From an uncultured Bacteroides sp. (lineage in GTDB: Bacteria; Bacteroidota; Bacteroidia; Bacteroidales; Bacteroidaceae): a stretch of 7,322 nucleotides of DNA. The stretch is from assembly GCA_947071285.1 (NCBI GenBank), contig CAMTFK010000228.1, positions 1 to 7,322 of the forward strand, in the 5' to 3' direction. Positions 1-6,037 of this stretch are shown piece by piece (within the stretch, counting starts at the first letter, position 1; the number at the start of each line of letters is the position of its first letter). A program made the position numbers and the translations under genes. Below the pieces are notes generated by a model. It ran no database searches and was not told where the DNA came from. It was given only the letters and a program-made list of their open reading frames with translations.

Positions 1-812
1 GCTGGGTCAACAAATGGTTCACCATCAACATCTTCGACTGGTTGTCCGGTTGGGGACTGAGCATGGGTATCGTATTGCTGCTGATGACTTTGATTGTAAA
101 AGCAGTTGTATTCCCCGCTACCTGGAAAACTTATATTTCTTCTGCCAAGATGCGTGTGTTGAAGCCGAAAATAGACGAAATCAACAAGAAGTATCCCAAG
201 CAGGAAGATGCGATGAAGAAACAGCAGGAAGTAATGGGACTATACAGTCAGTACGGCGTAAGCCCGATGGGTGGATGTTTGCCGATGCTGGTACAATTCC
301 CGGTTCTGATTGCCTTGTTCATGTTCGTGCCGAGTGCTATCGAATTGCGCCAACAAAGTTTCTTGTGGGCTGACGACCTCTCTACGTACGATGCTTTCAT
401 CAACTTCCCGTTCAACATTCCGTTTCTGGGTAGTCACTTGAGTTTGTTCTGTCTGTTGATGACGGTTGTGAACATTCTGAACTCTAAGTTTATGATGCAG
501 CAACAAGACACCGGTGCAAACCCACAAATGGCAGCCATGAAGTGGATGACGTATCTCATGCCAATCATGATGTTGTTCATCTTGAACAGCTATCCTTCGG
601 GCTTGAACTATTACTACTTCATATCAACGTTAATTAGCGTAGTGACTACAATCATCCTGCGAAAGACAACGAATGAAGAGAAACTTCTCGCCCAACTTGA
701 AGCAAGAAAGAAGGACCCGAAGAAAGCTAAGAAAACCGGCTTTGCCGCCCGCCTGGAGGCAATGCAGAAACAACAGGAACAGTTGATGAAAGAGAGACAG
801 AACAGAAAGTAA
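1..812 (+). CDS. yidC: Membrane protein insertase YidC, C-terminal part (5' end outside window)
   Basis: YidC inserts and folds inner-membrane proteins, alone or with SecYEG. The reading frame is open from the window edge (first full codon at base 3) to TAA at 810-812, giving about 269 residues. The large periplasmic domain and first membrane helix lie upstream. What is visible is the conserved Oxa1/YidC core. It starts with a membrane helix at about 48-110, followed by the cytoplasmic charged hairpin (AKMRVLKPKIDEINKKYP) at about 147-215. The GGCLPMLVQFPVLIAL helix is at about 267-320, and further helices lie at about 426-480 and 540-660, including the hallmark YPSGL. The tail is very basic and Lys/Gln-rich (about 675-809), as in YidC proteins that contact the ribosome. 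The groove position that is Arg in E. coli YidC (TFIVRG) is Lys here (TLIVKA, codon 99-101). TTG at 42 and ATG at 63 are internal codons, not starts. Identification is secure. Confidence 0.96.
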   Translation, partial: WVNKWFTINIFDWLSGWGLSMGIVLLLMTLIVKAVVFPATWKTYISSAKMRVLKPKIDEINKKYPKQEDAMKKQQEVMGLYSQYGVSPMGGCLPMLVQFPVLIALFMFVPSAIELRQQSFLWADDLSTYDAFINFPFNIPFLGSHLSLFCLLMTVVNILNSKFMMQQQDTGANPQMAAMKWMTYLMPIMMLFILNSYPSGLNYYYFISTLISVVTTIILRKTTNEEKLLAQLEARKKDPKKAKKTGFAARLEAMQKQQEQLMKERQNRK

Positions 813-839
813 GTCTCCGCTTTTCATCACTTGATAATA

Positions 840-879
840 AAAGCCGGGCAATTTATGTGATTGCCCGGCTTTCTTGCTC
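840..879 (+). terminator. Rho-independent terminator after yidC
   Basis: A perfect 13-bp stem (840-852 pairs with 860-872, GC-rich core GCCGGGC) with a 7-base loop is followed by a T-rich run interrupted by C and G (TTTCTTGCTCTT). It lies 27 bases past the yidC stop and before the MATE start, so it should end the yidC transcript. The upstream flank has only a short A-run, so activity in the reverse direction is less likely. Confidence 0.85.
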
Positions 880-907
880 TTATAACGACTATAGCTATAC
901 TCAAAAA

Positions 908-2239
908 ATGAAAACTAAATATACATATAAACAGATATGGATGATAGCCTATCCCATCCTCATCAGTCTGCTGATGGAGCAAATGATAGGTATGACAGAC
1001 ACCGCTTTCCTGGGACGGGTAGGCGAAGTGGAACTTGGAGCATCTGCCATTGCAGGTGTCTTCTACATGGTAATATTTATGGCCGCTTTCGGTTTCAGCA
1101 TCGGCGCGCAGATACTCATTGCACGGCGCAACGGCGAACACCAATACAAGGAAATCGGAAATTTATTTTATCAAGGTATTTATTTCCAGGTGGGATTGGC
1201 GGCAGTCATGTTCCTTCTCTCCTACTTCCTTTCTCCGTTGATTTTGAAGCGTGTCGTAGCCTCGGAACACATTTACGAAGCCGCCATCAGTTATCTGAAC
1301 TGGCGCGTATTCGGTGCGTTCTTCTCGTTCAGCGCAGTCATGTTCCGTGCGTTCTTCCTAGGCACTACGCAGACGAAGACATTGACATTGAACTCCGTAG
1401 TGATGGTGTTGAGCAACGTAGTCTTCAACTACATACTCATCTTCGGTAAATTCGGCTTTCCGGCTCTCGGCATTGCCGGTGCAGCTATCGGTTCGTCTCT
1501 TGCCGAACTGGTTTCACTGGTATTCTTCATACTCTATACTCGCAGCCGCATTGACTGCCGCAAGTATGGGCTTGACCGTATACCTAAGTTCTGTCGTGAG
1601 GTACTGAAACGAATATTGAATGTCTCCTTCTGGACAATGATACAAAACGTCGTCTCCCTGTCCACCTGGTTCTTGTTCTTCCTCTATGTGGAGCATCTGG
1701 GAGAACGGTCGCTGGCTGTTACGAACATTGTCCGGAGCGTATCCGGCATCTTGTTCATGGTGATGATGGCATTTGCCTCCACTTGCGGTTCACTGGTCAG
1801 CAACCTGATTGGTGCCGGTGAAAAGGATTGTGTAGCGGGAACCATCCGGCAGCATATACGCATTGCCTATATGTTCGTGTTGCCGTTGGCATTGTTCTTC
1901 TCGCTCTTCCCTAAACTGATATTGGGTATCTATACAGATATGCCTGATTTACAGGATGCAGCAGTACATTCGCTATGGGTGATGTGCTCAGCCTACTTGC
2001 TGCTTGTGCCTGCCAATGTATATTTCCAGTCAGTATCGGGAACGGGTAACACGCGTACGGCATTGGTAATGGAATTGGTGACACTGGTTGTTTACGTAGC
2101 CTATATCACATACATTATTCTTTACTTACGCCTGGATGTAGCGCTGTGCTGGACATCAGAAATGGTTTATTCCTTCTTTATCTTAATATTTTGCTGGTGG
2201 TATATTAAGCAGGGACAATGGCAAGAGAAACGCATATAA
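908..2239 (+). CDS. MATE-family efflux transporter
   Basis: This is a 443-residue inner-membrane exporter of the multidrug and toxic compound extrusion family, which uses Na+ or H+ gradients to expel organic cations and drugs. The length is typical for MATE proteins, and about twelve hydrophobic segments fall in two related halves. The N-half opens with a cytoplasmic tail and then a first helix ending MIGMTDTAFLGRVG, with Glu24 and Asp31 in or next to the membrane; an acidic residue near here is common in NorM-type members. The second half begins at about residue 237 (NVSFWTMIQNVVSLSTWF) and carries the matching GSLVSNLIGAG segment. The frame stays open upstream to a GTG at 857, but that codon lies in the yidC terminator loop, so I chose ATG 908, preceded by an A-run. 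The substrate cannot be read from the sequence, and the subfamily (NorM or DinF) is uncertain. I see no convincing -33/-7 pair between 873 and 907, so its promoter is unclear. Confidence 0.93.
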   Translation: MKTKYTYKQIWMIAYPILISLLMEQMIGMTDTAFLGRVGEVELGASAIAGVFYMVIFMAAFGFSIGAQILIARRNGEHQYKEIGNLFYQGIYFQVGLAAVMFLLSYFLSPLILKRVVASEHIYEAAISYLNWRVFGAFFSFSAVMFRAFFLGTTQTKTLTLNSVVMVLSNVVFNYILIFGKFGFPALGIAGAAIGSSLAELVSLVFFILYTRSRIDCRKYGLDRIPKFCREVLKRILNVSFWTMIQNVVSLSTWFLFFLYVEHLGERSLAVTNIVRSVSGILFMVMMAFASTCGSLVSNLIGAGEKDCVAGTIRQHIRIAYMFVLPLALFFSLFPKLILGIYTDMPDLQDAAVHSLWVMCSAYLLLVPANVYFQSVSGTGNTRTALVMELVTLVVYVAYITYIILYLRLDVALCWTSEMVYSFFILIFCWWYIKQGQWQEKRI

Positions 2240-2243
2240 TTTG

Positions 2244-2251
2244 TATATTTG
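2244..2251 (+). promoter_or_regulatory. Bacteroides-type -7 box for the S9 peptidase gene
   Basis: TATATTTG matches the Bacteroides primary sigma factor -7 consensus TAnnTTTG at every fixed base. Transcription would start near 2257-2259, giving a leader of about 22 bases before ATG 2280. I do not find a good -33 TTTG at the usual distance, which would fall inside the end of the MATE gene. The box overlaps a 15-bp palindrome at 2246-2260. Confidence 0.6.
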
Positions 2252-2260
2252 CTGCAAATA
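2246..2260. repeat. 15-bp palindrome overlapping the peptidase promoter
   Basis: TATTTGC and GCAAATA are exact inverted arms around a single central T. The arms cover the 3' part of the -7 box and the predicted transcription start. It could be an operator or chance; the sequence alone does not decide. Confidence 0.35.
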
Positions 2261-2279
2261 ACCGTAACGAACAACATAT

Positions 2280-4388
2280 ATGAAACAAGTAAACTTATTG
2301 CTTATGTCAGCAGCTATGACATTGGCTGCCTGCGGCGGGACAAAAGACGCAGGGCAAGCCGGAACACCGCTTATCGAGCGGTCGGACATCAAGATTGAAG
2401 GCAAGCGCATGACTCCCGAAGCTCTTTGGGCTATGGGACGCATCGGCGGTGTTGTCGTGTCGCCCAATGAAAAACAAATTGCTTACACGGTGGCTTACTA
2501 CAGCGTGCCGGAAAACAAAAGTAACCGCGAGGTTTTCGTGATGAACACAGATGGGACAGAGAACAAACAGATCACCCATACCCCGTGGCAGGAAAATGAA
2601 GTGACTTGGATAAAGGGTGGCACCAAACTGGCATTCCTCTCTAACGAGAGCGGTAGCAGCCAGTTGTGGGAAATGAATCCCGACGGCAGCGGACGCAAGC
2701 AATTGACACAATATGATGGTGACCTCGAAGGTTATTCTTTCTCTCCCGATGGCAAAAGGTTGCTTTTCATCGCCCAAGTGCAAACCAAACAAAGCACCGC
2801 AGAGAAATATCCCGACCTGCCAAAGGCAACAGGCATCATCGTCACCGACCTGATGTATAAGCATTGGGATGAATGGGTGACCGGTGCCCCGCATCCTTTT
2901 GTGGCCGACTTTGATGGAAACGGCATCAGCAATATAAAGGATATACTGGAAGGAGAACCTTATGAAAGTCCGATGAGACCCTGGGGTGGCATCGAACAAC
3001 TGGCATGGAGCCCTGCAGGAGACAAAGTGGCTTACACCTGCCGCAAGAAGACTGGATTGGCTTATGCCATTTCTACCAACTCGGACATTTATATCTATGA
3101 TCTTGCCACCCAAAAAACAGAGAATATCACCGAAGAGAACAAAGGTTACGACACCAATCCGCAATATTCTCCCGACGGCAAATACATTGCCTGGCAGAGT
3201 ATGGAGCGTGATGGATATGAAGCTGACCTGAACCGTCTCTTCATCATGAATCTGGAGACGGGTGAAAAACGTTTCGTCAGTAAGGCATTCGAATCGAATG
3301 TGGATGGGTTCCTTTGGGACAAGGATTCCAAGAGTATCTACTTCATCGGTGTATGGCATGGTGAAACGCAGATTTACAACATTGATCTGGCAGCCAATGA
3401 TAAGGTTACGCAACTGACGGATGGCATGTATGATTATGCTTCGCTCGCCCTTGCAGGTGATAAGATTATCGCTGCACGCCACTCCATGAGTATGGGTGAT
3501 GAAATTTATGCTGTAGCTGCTACCCGTAGCGGTGACGCATTTGCAGAGGTTAAGCAACTGACTTTCGAGAACAAGCAGATTTATGACCAGTTGGAGATGG
3601 GTAAAGTGGAAGCCCGTTGGATGAAGACTACGGATGGCAAACAAATGCTGACGTGGGTAATCTATCCTCCGCAATTCGATCCGAACAAGAAGTATCCGAC
3701 ACTACTGTTCTGCGAAGGTGGCCCTCAGAGCCCCGTCAGCCAATTCTGGAGCTATCGCTGGAACTTCCAGATTATGGCGGCAAACGATTATATCATCGTA
3801 GCTCCCAATCGTCGCGGTCTGCCGGGCTTCGGTGTGGAATGGAACGAAGCCATTAGTGGAGATTATGGTGGTCAGTGCATGAAAGACTACTTCACGGCAA
3901 TTGATGAAATGGCAAAAGAACCGTATGTAGACAATGACCGCCTCGGTTGCGTAGGTGCCAGCTTCGGCGGCTTCTCCGTTTACTGGCTTGCCGGACATCA
4001 TGACAAACGTTTCAAGGCGTTCATCGCTCACGACGGTATCTTCAACATGGAAATGCAATATCTGGAAACAGAAGAGAAATGGTTCGCCAACTGGGATATG
4101 GGCGGCGCATACTGGGAAAAACAAAATCCGGTGGCACAACGCACATTTGCCAATTCTCCGCACCAATTCGTAGATAAATGGGATACGCCTATCCTCTGCA
4201 TCCACGGTGAAAAGGATTATCGTATTCTTGCTAATCAGGCTATGGCGGCATTTGATGCCGCAGTGATGCGTGGCATTCCTGCCGAGTTGTTGATTTATCC
4301 GGATGAAAACCACTGGGTATTGAAACCGCAGAACGGTATTCTGTGGCAGCGCACATACTTTGAATGGCTGGACAAATGGTTGAAATAA
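2280..4388 (+). CDS. dpp5: S9 family dipeptidyl peptidase (DPP5-like) lipoprotein
   Basis: This 702-residue serine peptidase of the prolyl oligopeptidase family is predicted to release dipeptides from peptide N-termini in the cell envelope. P. gingivalis DPP5 prefers hydrophobic or Ala P1 residues. A short signal ends in lipobox LAAC with Cys18 as the lipid site; the following GGTKD is not a strong surface-export signal, so a periplasm-facing anchor is likely. Residues of about 40-430 form a beta-propeller with repeated SPDG/SPAG strands (near 155, 240, 296). The alpha/beta-hydrolase domain starts at about 442, with GGPQ at 480-483 for the oxyanion region. The triad is Ser561 (GASFGG), Asp646 (GEKDYR) and His678 (ENHW). 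The 85- and 32-residue spacings match those I recall for P. gingivalis DPP5 (Ser542, Asp627, His659). Segments such as TDLMYKHWDEWV, NSDIYIY and SMERDGYE also match that enzyme from memory. It has its own -7 box and converges on lipB. The gene looks complete. A general S9C acylaminoacyl-peptidase label is the alternative. Confidence 0.93.
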   Translation: MKQVNLLLMSAAMTLAACGGTKDAGQAGTPLIERSDIKIEGKRMTPEALWAMGRIGGVVVSPNEKQIAYTVAYYSVPENKSNREVFVMNTDGTENKQITHTPWQENEVTWIKGGTKLAFLSNESGSSQLWEMNPDGSGRKQLTQYDGDLEGYSFSPDGKRLLFIAQVQTKQSTAEKYPDLPKATGIIVTDLMYKHWDEWVTGAPHPFVADFDGNGISNIKDILEGEPYESPMRPWGGIEQLAWSPAGDKVAYTCRKKTGLAYAISTNSDIYIYDLATQKTENITEENKGYDTNPQYSPDGKYIAWQSMERDGYEADLNRLFIMNLETGEKRFVSKAFESNVDGFLWDKDSKSIYFIGVWHGETQIYNIDLAANDKVTQLTDGMYDYASLALAGDKIIAARHSMSMGDEIYAVAATRSGDAFAEVKQLTFENKQIYDQLEMGKVEARWMKTTDGKQMLTWVIYPPQFDPNKKYPTLLFCEGGPQSPVSQFWSYRWNFQIMAANDYIIVAPNRRGLPGFGVEWNEAISGDYGGQCMKDYFTAIDEMAKEPYVDNDRLGCVGASFGGFSVYWLAGHHDKRFKAFIAHDGIFNMEMQYLETEEKWFANWDMGGAYWEKQNPVAQRTFANSPHQFVDKWDTPILCIHGEKDYRILANQAMAAFDAAVMRGIPAELLIYPDENHWVLKPQNGILWQRTYFEWLDKWLK

Positions 4389-4392
4389 AAAC

Positions 4393-4423
4393 AGATGGTC
4401 TATTAACCTTAAACAGACCGTCT
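4393..4423. repeat. First hairpin of a repeated-arm pair after the peptidase gene
   Basis: AGATGGTCT (4393-4401) pairs with AGACCGTCT (4415-4423), 9 bp with one G-U, around a 13-base loop. The same arms recur in the stronger hairpin that follows. No T-run follows this stem, so alone it would be a weak terminator; it may act as a first pause or 3'-end stabilising stem. Confidence 0.55.
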
Positions 4424-4430
4424 ATCTGAT

Positions 4431-4474
4431 AAAAACAGACCATCTATTCATGTGAAATAGATGGTCTGTTTTTT
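4431..4474. terminator. Bidirectional terminator between the S9 peptidase and lipB
   Basis: A perfect 18-bp stem (4431-4448 pairs with 4456-4473) with a 7-base loop ends in six T's on the + strand (4469-4474). The A-run on the left gives five T's on the - strand. It therefore can stop the peptidase transcript from the left and the lipB transcript from the right. Its 3' arm reaches into the lipB stop codon (4473-4475). Confidence 0.9.
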
Positions 4475-5135
4475 ACTTCCGCAGCAAGCCTTTCAATTCT
4501 TCACACAAACGCTCTTTTACTTCACCGAGCGGTACTTCCCTTCTCAGTTCCTGTTGCAACGAAGTCACTCCTTTATCCACAAAACCGCAGGGGTTGATAT
4601 AGCTGAAATACCTCAAATCAGTATTCACATTCAGCGCCAGCCCATGCATGGTGACGAAGTGGCTGCTTCGTACGCCTATGGCACAAATCTTTCGGGCACG
4701 TGGCGTATCACCATCCAGCCAGACACCTGTAGCTTTCTCCAGACGACCGGCAGCGATGCCATAGGAGGCACAAACTCGAATTACAGCTTCTTCGAGCAAG
4801 TGCACATACTCTTTCAGTCCCAGAGAAAACTCTTCGAGATTCAGGATGGGATAACAAACCAATTGTCCCGGACCGTGATAAGTAATATCTCCGCCCCGAT
4901 CTATATGATAGAGTGTAGCTCCTATCCGCTGAAGTTGTTCTTCACCCAGCAACATATTTCCTTCTTTTCCGCTACGGCCCAGGGTATAGACATGCGGGTG
5001 TTCGCACAAAACAATATGATTCTCATACTCCTCTCCCGCCTGTTTGGCATGGATAAGAGCATCAAAACACTCCGTTTGCCGAGTCCACGCTTCGGCATAT
5101 GGAATGATATTCCAGTCTGCTATATTCAGTTTCAT
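4473..5135 (-). CDS. lipB: Octanoyltransferase LipB (lipoate biosynthesis)
   Basis: LipB moves the octanoyl group from acyl carrier protein to a lysine of lipoyl domains (2-oxoacid dehydrogenases, glycine cleavage H protein), the first step of protein lipoylation; LipA then adds sulfur. The enzyme is cytoplasmic. The 220-residue product has the usual family length and all hallmarks. The RGGDITYHGPGQ signature is at residues 80-91. Lys149 lies in RKICAIGV, the position of the catalytic Lys of E. coli LipB. Next come HGLALNVN at about 164-171 and Cys183 in INPCGF, the acyl-thioester Cys. ATG at 5135 is favoured because the protein starts MKLNIADW close to the family start. A -7 box ends only five bases upstream, implying a leaderless or nearly leaderless message. 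It diverges from the AraC-family gene. I saw no damage or missing residue. Confidence 0.96.
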   Translation of the reverse strand: MKLNIADWNIIPYAEAWTRQTECFDALIHAKQAGEEYENHIVLCEHPHVYTLGRSGKEGNMLLGEEQLQRIGATLYHIDRGGDITYHGPGQLVCYPILNLEEFSLGLKEYVHLLEEAVIRVCASYGIAAGRLEKATGVWLDGDTPRARKICAIGVRSSHFVTMHGLALNVNTDLRYFSYINPCGFVDKGVTSLQQELRREVPLGEVKERLCEELKGLLRK

Positions 5136-5140
5136 GACGG

Positions 5141-5148
5141 CAAAGTTA
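5141..5148 (-). promoter_or_regulatory. -7 box for lipB
   Basis: On the minus strand this reads TAACTTTG, a full match to TAnnTTTG. Five bases (CCGTC) separate it from the lipB ATG, so the predicted RNA start falls on or next to the start codon. No clear -33 element is visible at the usual spacing. Confidence 0.6.
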
Positions 5149-5168
5149 AGATTTTAGGGATAAAATCG

Positions 5169-5176
5169 TATATTTG
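5169..5176 (+). promoter_or_regulatory. -7 box for the AraC-family gene
   Basis: TATATTTG is a full match to TAnnTTTG. The predicted RNA start is near 5182-5184, giving a leader of about 15 bases before ATG 5198. A -33 element is at best weak (TTAAG near 5146-5150), which would suit an activator-dependent or autoregulated promoter. Confidence 0.6.
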
Positions 5177-5197
5177 CCGACAGCAAAATGAATAAAG

Positions 5198-6037
5198 ATG
5201 AAACATAACTTCCCACAAGTAGATTTGCCGGTCGAAATGCTGGCTTGGATGGATGTCACAGAAGATATTCTGAATCTATATCGTCAGTCATGTCGATTGA
5301 AGGCTTGTATATTTGCACTTTGCACAGAAGGGACGATCACGGCATCCATCAACTTGATGGAACACGAAATCAAAAAGAACGATCTGATTATTCTGATGCC
5401 GGGTACTATTATACAGCTTAATGAGCAAAAAGAAAAGGTGCGGCTTTGCTTTGTAGGTTTCTCCTCTCACTGCGTCAATGGCATCAATCTGTTGCAGGCT
5501 ACTATGGGATCGTTCTCTAAAATATGGGATAATCCCATTGTCAGTGTCAGCGATCTGGTGGCCTCCTACTTCGTGGATTACTTTGCACTGCTGACACGCA
5601 TATCCATTTCCCACCCCACTGCTACCAGTACCGCAATGGCACAAAGCTCACTCCACAGCATTTTGCTTGGAATAAATACTCTCTATGCCCGGCGTCCGCA
5701 AAGCATTCTTGCCAAAAGCCGGAAAGAGGAAATCTGCCAGAAGTTCGTACAACTGGTTATTGAGAATTATGCGACTGAACGGCGCGCCCAATTCTATGCC
5801 GACAAACTGGGGATTTCATTGCAGCACCTTAGCACCACCGTAAAGCAAGTGACAGGAAGGAATGTACTCGACATCATTTCGCATGTAGTAATCATTGACG
5901 TCAAAGCACGGTTGAAGTCTACGGATATGACTATTCAGGAAATAGCCTATTCACTGAACTTCCCCAGCGCCTCTTTCTTCGGAAAGTACTTCAAGAGGCA
6001 CATGGGGATGAGTCCGTTGGAATATAGAAATAGTTAG
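5198..6037 (+). CDS. AraC-family transcriptional regulator
   Basis: This 279-residue DNA-binding protein has the standard AraC layout. The N-terminal sensor region (about 1-130) has beta-rich, cupin-like character, for example the stretch HEIKKNDLIILMPGT near 56-70. Next is a helical linker (about 130-185). The C-terminal domain has two helix-turn-helix units, the first near 196-217 (ADKLGISLQHLSTTVKQVTG) and the second near 245-266 (MTIQEIAYSLNFPSASFFGK). The family ending YFKRHMGMSPLEYR is present. The effector cannot be inferred; the sensor part has no motif I recognise. ATG 5198 gives a clean start. An out-of-frame ATG lies ten bases upstream. The gene is divergent from lipB with a palindromic shared promoter, and its stop codon overlaps that of the convergent copper ATPase. 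Targets are unknown; autoregulation and control of lipB or copA are positional guesses. Confidence 0.92.
   Translation: MKHNFPQVDLPVEMLAWMDVTEDILNLYRQSCRLKACIFALCTEGTITASINLMEHEIKKNDLIILMPGTIIQLNEQKEKVRLCFVGFSSHCVNGINLLQATMGSFSKIWDNPIVSVSDLVASYFVDYFALLTRISISHPTATSTAMAQSSLHSILLGINTLYARRPQSILAKSRKEEICQKFVQLVIENYATERRAQFYADKLGISLQHLSTTVKQVTGRNVLDIISHVVIIDVKARLKSTDMTIQEIAYSLNFPSASFFGKYFKRHMGMSPLEYRNS

Larger units (their letters stand above)
5138..5179. promoter_or_regulatory. Symmetric divergent promoter/operator palindrome between lipB and the AraC-family gene
   Basis: Two nested inverted repeats share one centre (between 5158 and 5159). The outer arms are CGGCAAA (5138-5144) and TTTGCCG (5173-5179). 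The inner arms are GATTTTA (5150-5156) and TAAAATC (5161-5167) around GGGA. Another TA pair matches between them, so 16 of 19 pairs flanking the 4-base centre are complementary. The two divergent -7 boxes sit in the outer parts of the two halves. Use as an operator for the adjacent AraC-family protein is inference; at RNA level it would be largely untranscribed if the predicted starts are right. Confidence 0.6.

Noticed and set aside
857..907. Upstream GTG extension of the MATE protein
   Set aside because: The GTG is in the loop of the yidC terminator, and the added residues do not look like a MATE N-terminus. ATG 908 gives the expected start and length.
2307..3674. Long open frame (455 codons) on the minus strand inside the S9 peptidase gene
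   Set aside because: It is a codon-bias shadow. The plus-strand protein has a complete peptidase fold and catalytic triad, and the antisense product resembles nothing I know and has no promoter or start context.
4461..5195. Plus-strand open frame (244 codons) spanning all of lipB
   Set aside because: The minus strand encodes a full LipB with both catalytic residues; the plus product has no recognisable motif and begins inside the terminator.
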